A program made the translations under genes and the position numbers. From the NCBI RefSeq assembly GCF_018614655.1, contig NZ_JAGGOG010000002.1, forward strand, positions 276,267 to 340,266: a DNA stretch of 64,000 nt, read 5' to 3'. Each line of letters begins with the position of its first letter. The first letter of the stretch is position 1. Below are positions 18,910-29,885 of this stretch, piece after piece. The notes under the pieces were generated by a model, which was given only the letters and a program-made list of their open reading frames with translations, did no database searches and was not told the origin of the DNA. The DNA is from Pseudomonas fluorescens. Its GTDB lineage: Bacteria > Pseudomonadota > Gammaproteobacteria > Pseudomonadales > Pseudomonadaceae.

Positions 18910-21246
18910 ATGGACAGCATCAACAGCCGCATCGCCGAAGAACTCGGTGTACGCCCACAACAGGTCGAAGCGGCCGTCGCCCTTCTGGATGAAGGCTCCA
19001 CGGTGCCCTTCATCGCCCGTTACCGAAAAGAAGTGACCGGCAGCCTCGACGACATCCAGTTGCGACATCTGGAAGAGCGCCTGCGCTACCTGCGAGAACT
19101 CGACGAACGGCGCATCAGCATCCTCGCCAGCATCGAGGAACAGGGCAAGCTGACTCCGCAACTTGAACGCGACATCAAGCTCGCCGACACCAAGACCCGC
19201 CTCGAAGACTTGTACCTGCCGTACAAGCAGAAGCGCCGCACCAAGGGCCAGATCGCTCTGGAAGCCGGCCTCGGCGAGCTGGCCGACGGCCTGTTCAATG
19301 ACCCGTCCCTGGCCCCGGAAAGTGAAGCGGCACGTTTTGTCGATGCAGAAAAAGGTGTTGCCGACGTCAAGGCGGCCCTCGAAGGCGCCAAGTACATCCT
19401 CATGGAGCGTTTTGCCGAAGACGCCAACCTGCTGGAAAAACTGCGCAACTACCTGAAACAGGAAGCCACTCTCAGTGCCCGCGTAATCGCCGGCAAGGAA
19501 GAGGAAGGCGCAAAATTCCGCGACTACTTTGAACACGACGAACCGCTCAAGAGTATGCCGTCCCACCGCGCACTCGCCATTTTCCGCGGGCGCAACGAAG
19601 GCATTCTCAGCTCCGCACTGAAAGTCGGCGACGAACTGCCGGGCACCATGCACCCATGCGAAGGCATGATCGGCCAACAATTCGGCATCCAGAACCAGAA
19701 CCGGGCTGCGGACAAGTGGCTGGGTGAAGTCGTGCGCTGGACCTGGAAGGTCAAGCTCTACACCCACCTCGAAACCGACTTGCTGGGTGAGTTGCGCGAT
19801 GGCGCCGAGACCGAGGCGATCAACGTATTCGCCCACAACCTGCACGACTTGCTGCTGGCCGCACCGGCCGGCCCACGCGCTACCTTGGGCCTCGACCCGG
19901 GCCTGCGTACCGGTTGCAAGGTTGCGGTGGTCGATGCCACCGGCAAGATGCTCGATCACGCCACAGTTTACCCGCACGTGCCTCACAACAAGTGGGACCA
20001 GACCATCGCTATCCTGGCCGCCCTGTGTGCCAAGCACTCCGTGGACCTGATCGCCATCGGCAACGGTACCGCCAGCCGCGAAACCGACAAGTTGGCTGCC
20101 GAACTGATCAAAAAGTATCCAGGCATGCAGATGACCAAGGTCATGGTCTCCGAGGCAGGGGCTTCGGTGTACTCGGCGTCGGAACTGGCCTCCAAGGAGT
20201 TTCCGGACCTCGACGTGTCGATCCGTGGCGCAGTCTCCATCGCACGTCGCCTGCAGGACCCACTGGCCGAGTTGGTGAAAATCGACCCAAAATCCATCGG
20301 TGTCGGCCAGTACCAGCACGACGTGTCGCAGCTGAAACTGGCTCGCGGCCTGGACGCGGTGGTGGAAGACTGCGTGAACGCCGTGGGCGTCGACGTGAAC
20401 ACCGCCTCTGTTGCGCTGCTGGCGCGGATTTCCGGCCTCAACGCTACGCTGGCACAGAATATCGTCACCCACCGCGATGAAAACGGTGCGTTCAAGACCC
20501 GTGCAGCGCTGAAAAAAGTCGCACGCCTTGGCGAAAAAACCTTTGAGCAAGCCGCTGGCTTCCTGCGGGTCATGAACGGCGACAACCCGCTGGATGCCTC
20601 GGCGGTTCACCCGGAAGCCTATCCGCTGGTGCAACGCATTGCCGCTGAAACCGACCGCGACATCCGTTCGCTGATCGGCGACGCCGCGTTCCTCAAGCGC
20701 CTGGACCCGAAAAAGTACACCGACGAAACCTTCGGCGTACCGACCATCACCGACATCCTGCAAGAGTTGGAAAAACCTGGCCGCGACCCGCGTCCTGAGT
20801 TCAAGACCGCCGAGTTCCAGGAAGGTGTCGAAGACCTCAAGGACCTGCAACTGGGGATGATCCTCGAAGGTGTGGTCACCAACGTGACCAACTTCGGCGC
20901 GTTTGTGGACATCGGCGTGCATCAGGACGGTTTGGTGCACATCTCTGCGCTTTCGGAGAAGTTCATTAAGGATCCACGCGAGGCGGTGAAGGCCGGTGAC
21001 GTGGTCAAGGTCAAGGTCATGGAAATCGACATCCCGCGCAAACGCGTTGGCCTGTCGATGCGCATGAGCGACACCCCCGGCGAGAAAATCGACGGTGCCC
21101 GCGGCGCACGCCCAGGCTCTGCGCCACGCCAGTCGCAGAACCGCTCTGAAAACAGTGCACCACGCAAGGAAACCACCACCGCAGCCCCGGCCAATAACGC
21201 CATGGCTTCGCTGTTCGCCAACGCCAAACAACTGAAGAAGCGCTAA
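18910..21246 (+). CDS. tex: Transcription accessory protein Tex (S1 RNA-binding)
   Basis: A 778-residue nucleic-acid-binding protein. In order it has the Tex N-terminal helical region (1-190), a YqgF/RNase H-like domain beginning [12 protein letters not shown] near residue 324, helix-hairpin-helix repeats (about 490-560) and an S1 domain from about 643 ([21 protein letters not shown]). The tail after about residue 725 is low-complexity. Tex affects transcription and translation and is highly conserved. The stop overlaps the next gene's ATG (TAATG). Confidence 0.95.
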   Translation: MDSINSRIAEELGVRPQQVEAAVALLDEGSTVPFIARYRKEVTGSLDDIQLRHLEERLRYLRELDERRISILASIEEQGKLTPQLERDIKLADTKTRLEDLYLPYKQKRRTKGQIALEAGLGELADGLFNDPSLAPESEAARFVDAEKGVADVKAALEGAKYILMERFAEDANLLEKLRNYLKQEATLSARVIAGKEEEGAKFRDYFEHDEPLKSMPSHRALAIFRGRNEGILSSALKVGDELPGTMHPCEGMIGQQFGIQNQNRAADKWLGEVVRWTWKVKLYTHLETDLLGELRDGAETEAINVFAHNLHDLLLAAPAGPRATLGLDPGLRTGCKVAVVDATGKMLDHATVYPHVPHNKWDQTIAILAALCAKHSVDLIAIGNGTASRETDKLAAELIKKYPGMQMTKVMVSEAGASVYSASELASKEFPDLDVSIRGAVSIARRLQDPLAELVKIDPKSIGVGQYQHDVSQLKLARGLDAVVEDCVNAVGVDVNTASVALLARISGLNATLAQNIVTHRDENGAFKTRAALKKVARLGEKTFEQAAGFLRVMNGDNPLDASAVHPEAYPLVQRIAAETDRDIRSLIGDAAFLKRLDPKKYTDETFGVPTITDILQELEKPGRDPRPEFKTAEFQEGVEDLKDLQLGMILEGVVTNVTNFGAFVDIGVHQDGLVHISALSEKFIKDPREAVKAGDVVKVKVMEIDIPRKRVGLSMRMSDTPGEKIDGARGARPGSAPRQSQNRSENSAPRKETTTAAPANNAMASLFANAKQLKKR

Positions 21247-21629
21247 TGGAACTGCCAGCCGGCTTGACCCGCAGTGCTTTCAGCGACCTGATTGGCTGCC
21301 GCCTGCAAAACCTTGAGCAAGGCGTTGCAGAGGTAGCCCTGACCCTGGAACCGCAGTTGCGCAACCGCGCTGGCAAGCTCCACGGCGGGGCGATTTTCAG
21401 CCTGGTGGACATCACCATGGGCCTGGCGTGCTCCAGTTCCCATGGTTTTGACCAGCAGAGCGCGACCATCGAGTGCAAAATCAACTACATCCGTGCCGTT
21501 TCAGACGGTGACGTGCTGTGCACCGCCCGGGTGATTCACCCAGGCCGGCGCACCCTGGTAGTCGAAGCTGACGTGTACCAGGACGAAAAACTGGTCGCAA
21601 AAGCACAAGGCACCTTCGCTGTCCTATAG
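21246..21629 (+). CDS. PaaI family thioesterase
   Basis: A 127-residue hotdog thioesterase; RNRAGKLHGGAIFSLVDITMG is the PaaI signature holding the catalytic acidic residue. It probably hydrolyses aryl- or acyl-CoA thioesters. It is translationally coupled to tex through a TAATG overlap, and a terminator hairpin follows 26 bases after its stop. Confidence 0.85.
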   Translation: MELPAGLTRSAFSDLIGCRLQNLEQGVAEVALTLEPQLRNRAGKLHGGAIFSLVDITMGLACSSSHGFDQQSATIECKINYIRAVSDGDVLCTARVIHPGRRTLVVEADVYQDEKLVAKAQGTFAVL

Positions 21630-21655
21630 CTCCCTGTCATCGATTTGAGTTAATT

Positions 21656-21689
21656 TCGGCGCTGCGAAAGCTGCGCCGAACTTTTCTTC
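21656..21689 (+). terminator. Terminator after tex-paaI operon
   Basis: TTCGGCGC and GCGCCGAA form a hairpin followed by CTTTTCTT on the plus strand. Confidence 0.75.
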
Positions 21690-21843
21690 GTGCACGATAG
21701 CCAGATTCAAGGACGAGGGCGGCTCTTTCAGAGTGGGTCAACCCGGCTCAAAAACCAGGCGATAACGCCAGTTTCCACTTCACCCTTGTAGACCGTCCTG
21801 CCCACCCCCATATTGGGGCGACTGACGCGTGAAGGAATCCAAC

Positions 21844-23427
21844 TTGAGCGAACTTCTCAACCGCCGCCTGGCATTGCTCGGCAAGCACGAACACCTCTCT
21901 TTGCTCGAGCAATGCCTGCACGGCATCGAGCGCGAATGCCTGCGCGTCACCGATGAGGGTCGGCTGGCACAAACGCCGCACCCCGAAGCATTGGGCTCCG
22001 CGCTGACCAATGAACAGATCACCACCGACTATTCCGAATCGCTGCTGGAATTCATTACGCCGGCCCTGCCCAACCCGGCCGACACCTTGAGCAGCCTCGA
22101 CAAGATTCACCGTTTTGCCTACAGCAAGCTCGGCAACGAGTACCTGTGGAGTCCATCGATGCCGTGCCCGTTGCCGGCCGAGGAAGATATTCCGATTGCC
22201 TACTACGGCACCTCCAACATCGGCCAGCTCAAGTACGTGTACCGCAAGGGTCTGGCCCTGCGTTACGGCAAGACCATGCAGTGCATCGCCGGGATCCACT
22301 ACAACTTTTCCCTGCCGGAAGCGTTGTGGCCATTGCTCAAGGAAAGTGAAGGCTTTGTCGGTACCGACCGTGACTACCAGTCCACGGCCTATATCGCACT
22401 GATCCGTAACTTCCGCCGCTACAGCTGGTTGTTGATGTACCTGTTCGGCGCCTCGCCGGCCCTGGACGCAGGCTTCCTGCGCGGGCGCTCCCACCAGTTG
22501 GAACAACTGGACGCCGACACCCTGTACCTGCCCTACGCCACCAGCCTGCGCATGAGCGACCTGGGTTACCAGAGTAACGCCCAGGCCGGCCTGACCCCTT
22601 GCTACAACGATCTGGCCAGCTACACCGACAGCCTGCGCGAAGCGGTAGCAACCCCTTACGCGCCTTACGTTGAAGTCGGCACCCATAAGGACGGTGAGTG
22701 GGTACAGCTCAACACCAACATCCTGCAGATCGAAAATGAGTACTACTCCAACATTCGCCCCAAGCGTGTGACCTACACCGGCGAGCGGCCGATCCAGGCG
22801 TTGATGGCCCGTGGCATCCAGTACATTGAAGTACGTTGCCTGGACATCAACCCGTTCCTGCCGATGGGCATCGACTTGCCAGAATCGCGCTTCCTCGACG
22901 CGTTCCTGCTGTATTGCGCGTTGAACGACAGCCCGCTGTTCGAAAACAACGAATGCGGCAACGCCACTTCCAACTTCCTCAGCGTGGTCAAGGAAGGTCG
23001 CCGTCCGGGCCTGACATTGCAGCGACGCGGTGAGTCGGTAGACATGAAGGAATGGGCGGCCGAGCTGCTGGAGAAAATTGCTCCGTTGGCGGCGCTGCTG
23101 GACCAGAGCCAGGGCATCACCGAACACAGCCACGCGCTGGACGCCCAACTGGCAAAGATCAAGGACCCATCCCTGACGCCGTCGGCCCAGGTGTTGGCGG
23201 CCATGAGCGAGCGTAAGGAAAGTTTTGCGCAGTTCTCCCTGCGTCAGAGCCAGGTACACGCCGAGTTCTTCCGCAGCGAGCCGCTGGCGGCTGATGAGCA
23301 AGCACGCTTTGAAGAACTGGCACGCCACTCGCTGGTGCAGCAGGCAGAGCTGGAGCAGAACGAAGTGGGGGATTTCGATGTGTTTGTCGGGTCGTACCAG
23401 GCGAGTATTCTGGCGATCAGTAACTAA
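21844..23427 (+). CDS. gshA: Glutamate-cysteine ligase
   Basis: The 527-residue gamma-glutamylcysteine synthetase catalyses the first and limiting step of glutathione synthesis. The N-terminal [21 protein letters not shown] and the [10 protein letters not shown] segment are typical of the proteobacterial family. I chose TTG at 21844 (MSELLNRRL) because AAGGA lies eight bases upstream; a GTG at 21829 would add five residues. Confidence 0.94.
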   Translation: MSELLNRRLALLGKHEHLSLLEQCLHGIERECLRVTDEGRLAQTPHPEALGSALTNEQITTDYSESLLEFITPALPNPADTLSSLDKIHRFAYSKLGNEYLWSPSMPCPLPAEEDIPIAYYGTSNIGQLKYVYRKGLALRYGKTMQCIAGIHYNFSLPEALWPLLKESEGFVGTDRDYQSTAYIALIRNFRRYSWLLMYLFGASPALDAGFLRGRSHQLEQLDADTLYLPYATSLRMSDLGYQSNAQAGLTPCYNDLASYTDSLREAVATPYAPYVEVGTHKDGEWVQLNTNILQIENEYYSNIRPKRVTYTGERPIQALMARGIQYIEVRCLDINPFLPMGIDLPESRFLDAFLLYCALNDSPLFENNECGNATSNFLSVVKEGRRPGLTLQRRGESVDMKEWAAELLEKIAPLAALLDQSQGITEHSHALDAQLAKIKDPSLTPSAQVLAAMSERKESFAQFSLRQSQVHAEFFRSEPLAADEQARFEELARHSLVQQAELEQNEVGDFDVFVGSYQASILAISN

Positions 23428-23444
23428 CCCCTCACTCGGTCCCC

Positions 23445-23565
23445 TGTGGGAGCGGGCTTGTGTGGGAGCGGGCTTGCTCGCGAAAGCGGTGGGTCAGTTA
23501 ATTCATATTTGACTGACACTCCGTATTCGCGAGCAAGCCCGCTCCCACACAAGCCCGCTCCCACA
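23445..23565. repeat. REPIN with doubled arms
   Basis: The left side carries two direct TGTGGGAGCGGGCTTG units and the right side the two inverted counterparts, enclosing GCTCGCGAA and its complement. The whole element can fold into one long hairpin. It lies between gshA and the taurine operon. Confidence 0.85.
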
Positions 23566-23703
23566 TTTAGATCTGCGTGGATTCACAGTTCACGTTCACT
23601 TCTCCTCATAAGCTAATGCGAAAATGTTATTTATTTTCGTATTCTTAGATCATTTAGTCTCCTCACACGCCGACCCCCGGCCGCCTGTTTGAGGAGTTTT
23701 CCC

Positions 23704-24681
23704 TTGAAACTGCATTTCCCCCTACGCCTCCTGGCGGCGCTTTCCCTGGCCGGCGCGAGCCTGTTTGCCCAGGCTGCCGATGTCACCATCGCCTACCAGA
23801 CCACCGTTGACCCGGCGAAAGTCGCCCAGGCCGACGGCGCTTATGAAAAAGCCACCAACGCCAAGATCGACTGGCGCAAATTCGACAACGGAGCCGACAT
23901 CATCGCCGCCATCGCTTCCGGCGACGTGCAGATCGGCTACCTCGGTTCCAGCCCGCTGACCGCTGCCGTCACCCGCAAAGTCCCGGTGGAAACCTTCCTT
24001 ATTGCCACCCAGATCGGCGGTGCCGAAGCACTGGTGGCGCGTAACGGTTCCGGGATCAACAGCCCGCAGGACCTGATCGGCAAGAAAATCGCCGTGCCTT
24101 TTGTCTCCACCGGCCACTACAGCCTGCTGGCGGCGTTGAAGCACTGGAACATTGACCCCTCGAAAGTCACCATCCTCAATCTCGCGCCACCGGCCATCAT
24201 TGCCGCCTGGAAACGCGGTGATATCGACGCCACCTATGTGTGGGACCCAGCCCTGGGCGTGGCCAAGGAAAACGGCAAGGTGCTCATTACCTCCGGCGAA
24301 CTGGCCAAGTTCGGCGCACCGACCTTCGATGCCTGGATCGTGCGTAAAGACTTCGCGGAAAAACACCCAGAGATCGTCACCGCGTTCGCCAAGGTCACTC
24401 TCGACGCCTACGCCGCTTACCGCAAAGACCCACAAGCCTGGCTCGCCGACAAAGGCAACGTCGACAAGCTGGTGAAACTCTCCGGCGCCAAGGCCACTGA
24501 TATTCCTTTGCTGCTGCAAGGCAATGTCTACCCGCTGGCGGCGGACCAGGTCACCATGCTCGGCGCTCCGACCACCAAAGCCGTGACCGACACCGCTGCG
24601 TTCCTCAAGGAACAAGGCAAGGTCGACGCGGTGCTGCCGGACTACGCCCCGTACGTCAGCCCCAAGTTCATCACTAACTGA
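23704..24681 (+). CDS. tauA: Taurine ABC transporter substrate-binding protein
   Basis: A periplasmic protein of about 325 residues with a signal peptide ending FAQAAD. The DVTIAYQTTVDPAKVAQADG start and WRKFDNGADIIAAIASGDVQIGYLGSSPL block are typical of TauA. I placed the start at TTG 23704, with GAGGAG seven bases upstream. It heads tauABCD, used when taurine is the sulfur source. The upstream 130 bases are AT-rich with CGAAAAT/ATTTTCG inverted arms. Confidence 0.93.
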   Translation: MKLHFPLRLLAALSLAGASLFAQAADVTIAYQTTVDPAKVAQADGAYEKATNAKIDWRKFDNGADIIAAIASGDVQIGYLGSSPLTAAVTRKVPVETFLIATQIGGAEALVARNGSGINSPQDLIGKKIAVPFVSTGHYSLLAALKHWNIDPSKVTILNLAPPAIIAAWKRGDIDATYVWDPALGVAKENGKVLITSGELAKFGAPTFDAWIVRKDFAEKHPEIVTAFAKVTLDAYAAYRKDPQAWLADKGNVDKLVKLSGAKATDIPLLLQGNVYPLAADQVTMLGAPTTKAVTDTAAFLKEQGKVDAVLPDYAPYVSPKFITN

Positions 24682-24699
24682 TACCAGGAGTTAACCGCG

Positions 24700-25479
24700 A
24701 TGGCCTTGCTACAACTGGAGCGCATCAGCGCACAGTACCCAGGCGCCACAACGCCCGTGCTGGCGGATATTTCCCTGAGCCTTGGGCCCCAGCAATTGCT
24801 GGTCGCCCTCGGCCCTTCCGGCAGTGGCAAGACTTCGCTGTTGAACCTGATTGCCGGTTTCGTCGAGCCCAGCGCCGGGCGCATCACCCTCGACGGCGTG
24901 CCGGTCAAGGGGCCGAGTGCCGAACGTGGCGTAGTGTTCCAGGACGACGCCCTACTGCCTTGGCAGGACGTGCTGGCCAACGTCGGCTTCGGTCTGGAGT
25001 TGGCTGGCGTGCCCAAGGCCAAGCGCGAAATCCGTGCAAAAGAAATGCTCGCGCTGGTGGACCTGGCAGGCTTTGACAGCCGCCGCATCTGGCAACTGTC
25101 CGGTGGCCAGAAGCAGCGTGTCGGCCTGGCCCGTGCATTGGCCGCAGACCCTCGCGTACTGCTGATGGACGAACCCTTCGGCGCCCTCGATGCCTTCACC
25201 CGTGAACAGATGCAGGAGTTGCTGCTGCAAGTCTGGCGGCGCACGGCCAAGCCGGTATTCCTGATTACCCACGACATTGAAGAAGCGGTATTCCTCGCCA
25301 CCGATTTGATCCTGCTGGCGCCCAACCCCGGCCAGATCGTCGAACGCCTGAGCCTGGACTTCGGCCAGCGCTATGCCGCCGGTGAGTCGGCGCGGGCGAT
25401 CAAGTCCGACCCACGCTTTATCGAAACCCGCGAACACGTGCTGGGCAAGGTGTTCTCCCAACGGCAGGTGTCCGCATGA
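24700..25479 (+). CDS. tauB: Taurine ABC transporter ATP-binding protein
   Basis: A 259-residue ABC ATPase. Walker A is GPSGSGKTS, the signature is LSGGQKQR, and Walker B is [12 protein letters not shown], followed by the ITHDIEEA switch. It powers uptake with TauA and TauC and overlaps tauC by four bases (ATGA). Confidence 0.94.
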   Translation: MALLQLERISAQYPGATTPVLADISLSLGPQQLLVALGPSGSGKTSLLNLIAGFVEPSAGRITLDGVPVKGPSAERGVVFQDDALLPWQDVLANVGFGLELAGVPKAKREIRAKEMLALVDLAGFDSRRIWQLSGGQKQRVGLARALAADPRVLLMDEPFGALDAFTREQMQELLLQVWRRTAKPVFLITHDIEEAVFLATDLILLAPNPGQIVERLSLDFGQRYAAGESARAIKSDPRFIETREHVLGKVFSQRQVSA

Positions 25480-26312
25480 GCAGTTATGAATTACCGGCCA
25501 CGGCCGCCAAACCCGTCGCCAACACCGCAACGCCCGTGCGCCGCAGCTTGAGCACCCGTTGGATCAGTGTGCTGACCTTGGTTACCTTGCTGGCCATCTG
25601 GTGGGCCGTCACCGCCAGCGGCCTGATCGAACCGCTATTCCTGCCTCCACCCTCCGCCGTCCTGCAAAAAGGCTGGCTGCTGGCGACCACCGGCTATATG
25701 GATTCCACCCTGTGGCAGCATTTGGGCGCGAGCCTCAGCCGGATTGGCCTAGGCCTTGGTTTTGCGGTGCTGACGGCTGTGCCGGTGGGCATCGCCATCG
25801 GCTCCAATCGTATTGCCCGTGGGATTCTCGATCCGCTGATCGAGTTCTATCGCCCGATTCCACCGCTGGCTTACCTGCCGCTGATCGTGATCTGGTGCGG
25901 CATCGGTGAGCTGTCCAAAGTGCTGCTGATCTACCTGGCGATTTTCGCGCCGATCACCATTGCCACCGCCACCGGCGTGCGCACGGTCGACCCGGCCAAA
26001 CTGCGTGCGGCGCAGTCCCTGGGCGCGACCCGGGCACAACTGATTCGCCATGTGATTTTGCCGAGCGCCTTGCCGGACATCCTCACCGGCGTACGGATTG
26101 GCTTGGGTGTCGGCTGGTCGACACTGGTGGCTGCCGAACTGATCGCCGCCACCAGCGGCCTGGGCTTCATGGTGCAGTCAGCCGCGCAATTCCTGGTCAC
26201 CGATGTGGTCGTGTTGGGGATCCTGGTCATCGCCCTGATCGCCTTCGCCATGGAAATGGGGCTGCGCGCCCTGCAACGCAAACTGGTCCCGTGGCACGGC
26301 CAGGCGCACTAA
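25476..26312 (+). CDS. tauC: Taurine ABC transporter permease
   Basis: A 278-residue permease with about six membrane helices and the cytoplasmic EAA-type loop ([25 protein letters not shown]) that docks TauB. Its start overlaps tauB, and tauD follows after 55 bases. Confidence 0.94.
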   Translation: MSSYELPATAAKPVANTATPVRRSLSTRWISVLTLVTLLAIWWAVTASGLIEPLFLPPPSAVLQKGWLLATTGYMDSTLWQHLGASLSRIGLGLGFAVLTAVPVGIAIGSNRIARGILDPLIEFYRPIPPLAYLPLIVIWCGIGELSKVLLIYLAIFAPITIATATGVRTVDPAKLRAAQSLGATRAQLIRHVILPSALPDILTGVRIGLGVGWSTLVAAELIAATSGLGFMVQSAAQFLVTDVVVLGILVIALIAFAMEMGLRALQRKLVPWHGQAH

Positions 26313-26367
26313 GCACAACAGCACTGACCACGCCGACAGCTCGGCGCCCAACACTCGCGAGAACAGC

Positions 26368-27204
26368 ATGAGCAGCCTGACCGTAACGCCCCTCAGCACC
26401 GCCCTTGGCGCCCAGATCAGCGGCGTCGATATCACCCAACCGCTGAGCGCCGAACAGCGCAACACCATCGAACAGGCCCTGCTCAAGCACTCGGTGCTGT
26501 TCTTTCGCGACCAGCCGATCACCCCACAGCAACAAGCGCGGTTTGCCGCGAATTTCGGCGACCTGCACATTCACCCGATCTACCCCAACGTGCCGGAACA
26601 GCCTGAAGTGCTGATCCTCGACACCGCCGTTACCGACGTACGTGATAACGCGATCTGGCATACCGACGTGACCTTCCTGCCCACACCTGCCCTCGGCGCG
26701 ATACTCAGCGCCAAGCTGTTGCCGGAGTTTGGCGGCGATACGTTGTGGGCCAGCGGCATTGCGGCGTATGAAGCGTTGTCGGAACCCTTGAAAGCCCTGC
26801 TCGACGGTTTGACCGCCACACACGACTTCACCAAATCCTTCCCGCTGGAACGTTTTGGCAATACGCCTGAAGACCTGGCCCGCTGGGAGGAAGCCCGCCG
26901 GAAGAATCCGCCACTGTCCCATCCGGTGATCCGCACTCACCCAGTGAGCGGACGCAAATCACTGTTCGTCAGCGACGGTTTCACTACCAGAATTAACGAG
27001 CTGGAACCTGCCGAAAGCGAAGCTATCCTCAAGCTGCTGTTTGCCCACGCGACCCGCCCGGAATTCACCATTCGCTGGCGCTGGCAGGCAAACGACGTGG
27101 CGTTCTGGGATAACCGCGTGACCCAGCACTACGCCGTCGACGATTACCGACCGCAAAGGCGAGTGATGCATCGAGCGACGATTCTGGGGGATGTACCGTT
27201 CTGA
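26368..27204 (+). CDS. tauD: Taurine dioxygenase
   Basis: A 278-residue Fe(II)/2-oxoglutarate dioxygenase that splits taurine to sulfite and aminoacetaldehyde. The iron triad is visible as H98 and D100 in IWHTDVTF, and H268 in RVMHRATI. It completes the taurine operon and feeds sulfite to cysteine synthesis. Confidence 0.94.
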   Translation: MSSLTVTPLSTALGAQISGVDITQPLSAEQRNTIEQALLKHSVLFFRDQPITPQQQARFAANFGDLHIHPIYPNVPEQPEVLILDTAVTDVRDNAIWHTDVTFLPTPALGAILSAKLLPEFGGDTLWASGIAAYEALSEPLKALLDGLTATHDFTKSFPLERFGNTPEDLARWEEARRKNPPLSHPVIRTHPVSGRKSLFVSDGFTTRINELEPAESEAILKLLFAHATRPEFTIRWRWQANDVAFWDNRVTQHYAVDDYRPQRRVMHRATILGDVPF

Positions 27205-27223
27205 TTGAACACCGCAAAACAAC

Positions 27224-27252
27224 TGTGGGAGCCGGGCTTGCCCGCTCCCACA
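27224..27252. repeat. Single REP hairpin
   Basis: TGTGGGAGCCGGGCTTG runs straight into CCCGCTCCCACA, a shortened REP hairpin just after tauD that may end its transcript. Confidence 0.7.
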
Positions 27253-27271
27253 TTGACCGAACTGTGACAGG

Positions 27272-28309
27272 TTATTCCGCCATCGAAGGCTTCTCCCACA
27301 GGTTGATCCCGCCCTCCTGGGCAAACCGATCAATCTCCGCCAGCTCCTGAGCACTGAAACTCAAGTTCTTCAACGCGCCGACGTTTTCAATGATCTGCTC
27401 CGGCCGGCTCGCACCGATCAACGCACTGGTCACCCGTGGGTCGCGCAGCGTCCAGGCCAAGGCCATTTGCGCCAGGCTCTGGCCACGGCGCTTGGCGATC
27501 TCATTGAGGGCGCGCACATGGTCGATGTTTGCGTCGGACAAATGCGTGGCCTGCAACGAACCACCCCCCGGACGATTCACCCGCGCGTCAGCCGGCACGC
27601 CGTTGAGGTACTTGTCGGTCAACAAACCCTGGGCCAGCGGCGTGAACGCAATCACCCCGGCACCGAGTTCGTCGGTGGCGTCCAGCAAGTCTTTTTCCAC
27701 CCAACGGTTGAGCAGGTTGTAGGCCGGCTGGTGGATCAGTAGCGGGACTTTCCACTCTTTGAGCAGCGCCGCCATTTCCCGAGTCTTGGCCCCGGAGTAA
27801 GACGAGATGCCGATGTACAGCGCCTTGCCCTGTTGCACAGCAGTGGCGAGAGCGCTGGCGGTTTCTTCCAGTGGGGTGTCGGCATCAAAACGGTGGGAGT
27901 AGAAGATATCCACATAGTCCACGCCGAGGCGTTGCAGGCTCTGGTCGAGGCTCGCCAACACGTATTTGCGCGAACCACCACCCTGGCCATAAGGGCCCGG
28001 CCACATGTCCCAGCCGGCCTTGCTGGAGATGATCAGTTCGTCGCGGTAGTGCTTGAAGTCTTCGCGCAGCAGGCGACCGAAATTGATCTCGGCGCTGCCA
28101 TAGGGCGGGCCATAGTTGTTGGCCAGGTCGAAGTGGTTGATCCCAAGGTCAAACGCCGTGCGCAGCAAGGCGCGCTGGGTGTCGATGGGGGTGCTGTCGC
28201 CAAAGTTGTGCCACAGCCCCAGGGACAGTGCCGGCAGCACCAATCCGCTGCGGCCTACGCGGCGATAAGGAATAGATTCATAGCGGTTTTCGGCAGCAAT
28301 GTAAGTCAT
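27272..28309 (-). CDS. mgrA: L-glyceraldehyde 3-phosphate reductase (YghZ/Gpr-type aldo/keto reductase)
   Basis: A 345-residue NADPH-dependent aldo/keto reductase of the AKR14 group. HFDLANNYGPPYGSAE and the FYSHRFD segment hold the catalytic Asp-Tyr-Lys-His set. E. coli YghZ reduces L-glyceraldehyde 3-phosphate and detoxifies methylglyoxal. I used the ATG at 28309 (MTYIAAENRYESIPYRR, with AGAGAGGATTCG upstream) instead of the longer frame to 28399. Confidence 0.87.
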   Translation of the reverse strand: MTYIAAENRYESIPYRRVGRSGLVLPALSLGLWHNFGDSTPIDTQRALLRTAFDLGINHFDLANNYGPPYGSAEINFGRLLREDFKHYRDELIISSKAGWDMWPGPYGQGGGSRKYVLASLDQSLQRLGVDYVDIFYSHRFDADTPLEETASALATAVQQGKALYIGISSYSGAKTREMAALLKEWKVPLLIHQPAYNLLNRWVEKDLLDATDELGAGVIAFTPLAQGLLTDKYLNGVPADARVNRPGGGSLQATHLSDANIDHVRALNEIAKRRGQSLAQMALAWTLRDPRVTSALIGASRPEQIIENVGALKNLSFSAQELAEIDRFAQEGGINLWEKPSMAE

Positions 28310-28336
28310 CGAATCCTCTCTGGGCTTAGGGCAAGT

Positions 28337-28370
28337 AAGGCTTGGGAATAACGATATTCCCAAGCCTTTT
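28337..28370. terminator. Terminator hairpin between mgrA and the porin gene
   Basis: Perfect 14-base arms, AAGGCTTGGGAATA and its complement, close on an ACGA loop, with TTTT after the plus-strand arm. It lies downstream of the OprD-type porin gene and upstream of mgrA, both on the minus strand. Confidence 0.65.
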
Positions 28371-28417
28371 AACCAGCTGAATCGCTTAAGTGTGCCCATC
28401 CTTTTTACAGCAAAGAC

Positions 28418-29770
28418 CTACCAGAGTGGAACGACATAGCTCACATAGAAGCGGTTTTCATCTTGGACGGTCGCACCGGTGATGTCCGGGCTGGCGTGGG
28501 CATTTTTCCAGGTGACGCCCACGCCCTTGAGTTTGCCGGTGGGCACTTCGTAGGCCAGGGAAATATCACGTTCCCATTCCTTGGCGTTGCTGTCCTGTGG
28601 GGTGCGGATCTGATCGCCATGGGCGTAGGTGGCGGCGAACTTCAGACCGTCGAGGCCGACCTTGCCGAAGTCATATTTGTACTGCGCCAGCCAGGTGCGC
28701 TCGCCCGCATGCTGGAATTTGTTCAACTGCAGATTGGTCAGCGCCGGTGAGTCGGCACCCGAGCCCGGGGCTTGGCGGGCGTCGCCGCTGTTGAGGCCGG
28801 AGTCGAGGTACGGGAAGTCACTGTTGCCGCTGTTTTTCTGCGCGCCGATACCGACGGTGTGGCCCTCGAGGCTGTAGCTTTCCATCAGGCTGATGGTCGA
28901 CTGGTTGATCCGGCCTTTGGTGCCGCCGCCACCGTAGAAACCGGACGCTGCGAAGTCCTTGTTGCCGTCGGCGTTTTCGCCGGTACCGAGGCTGCGAAAC
29001 AGGCGCAGATCACTGTCTATCGCGCCCACCATCAAGCTGTCATGGCGCTTGGCGCCGAGGAAGGCTTGCTGGTAGTAATCCTCAAGGTTGGCGTACCACA
29101 GGCTGACAGTGGTGCCCGGCAAGCCGGTGTAGTCGGCGCCACCGAAGAGGAAGCGATCGCTTTCCTTGGTACCGCCGGCGGTGATCATGCCGGTGTCGGC
29201 GGTTTCATTGCGGATCTTGGTCTTGAAAATATCGCCGGCGGTGAAGGTGAAATCGGTCAGGTCTTTGGAGACCAGTTGCACGCCGGTGTTGGTCTGCTGG
29301 TACAGGCGCCCGTCGGTGTTGGCCAATACCGGGTTGTTACCGTAGAGAGTGCCGACCCGCAGTTCATCCTTGAGAAAACGCATCTTGAAGGTTGGGCTGA
29401 GCACGCCAAACTGATCGGCGGACTTGCCGTTATCCAGCGGGAACATACTGCCGGGATAGCGGCCCTGGTGATCCTTGTCGTTGAGGTCGCCACCGGAATC
29501 CAGCTTCAAACCGTAGAACGCCTGCAGGTCCAGGCCCAAACCCACGGCGCCTTCGGTGTAGCCGGACTTGAAGTTGAACTCAAAGCCCTGACCCCAATCG
29601 CGGTAGCTCTTGGCCTTGGCACTGCTGCCAGCCACATCCCGCCCCTGCTGGTTGAGATAGCGGTTGAGCAGGGTCACGTCGGCGTGGCTGTCGTCAATAA
29701 AGTCGGCATGGGCGGACAGCATAAAGCTCGCCATGGCGGCACCCACCATGGGGCTTAATAACGTCTTCAT
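28418..29770 (-). CDS. OprD family outer-membrane porin
   Basis: A 450-residue outer-membrane channel with a signal peptide ending SAHA followed by DFIDDSHADVTLLNRYLNQQGRD, a start seen in OprD-family porins. The C-terminus ends with aromatic VVPLW for barrel assembly. These porins import small carboxylates, amino acids or related molecules. Its place near the taurine operon suggests a sulfur compound or aromatic acid, but the substrate is not decidable. Confidence 0.9.
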   Translation of the reverse strand: MKTLLSPMVGAAMASFMLSAHADFIDDSHADVTLLNRYLNQQGRDVAGSSAKAKSYRDWGQGFEFNFKSGYTEGAVGLGLDLQAFYGLKLDSGGDLNDKDHQGRYPGSMFPLDNGKSADQFGVLSPTFKMRFLKDELRVGTLYGNNPVLANTDGRLYQQTNTGVQLVSKDLTDFTFTAGDIFKTKIRNETADTGMITAGGTKESDRFLFGGADYTGLPGTTVSLWYANLEDYYQQAFLGAKRHDSLMVGAIDSDLRLFRSLGTGENADGNKDFAASGFYGGGGTKGRINQSTISLMESYSLEGHTVGIGAQKNSGNSDFPYLDSGLNSGDARQAPGSGADSPALTNLQLNKFQHAGERTWLAQYKYDFGKVGLDGLKFAATYAHGDQIRTPQDSNAKEWERDISLAYEVPTGKLKGVGVTWKNAHASPDITGATVQDENRFYVSYVVPLW

Positions 29771-29885
29771 TGGTACCGGTCTCCGTCACTGTTCTGAAAT
29801 GAAAGCGTCAAACGCTTCACACAATTAGGGAGTGGCCAGATGACAGTTACGCGTCAAACCGGGGGTTTGGCGGATGAAATTAAAT

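Noticed and set aside
18898..21231. A 777-codon open frame antisense to tex
   Set aside because: It mirrors the third-codon-position GC bias of tex, has no ribosome-binding site and reads as a low-complexity His/Val/Gln-rich protein.
28337..28368. GGGAATAACGATATTCCC as a copy of the sulfur-gene operator
   Set aside because: It is the core of a long perfect hairpin downstream of a gene and fits a terminator better than an operator.
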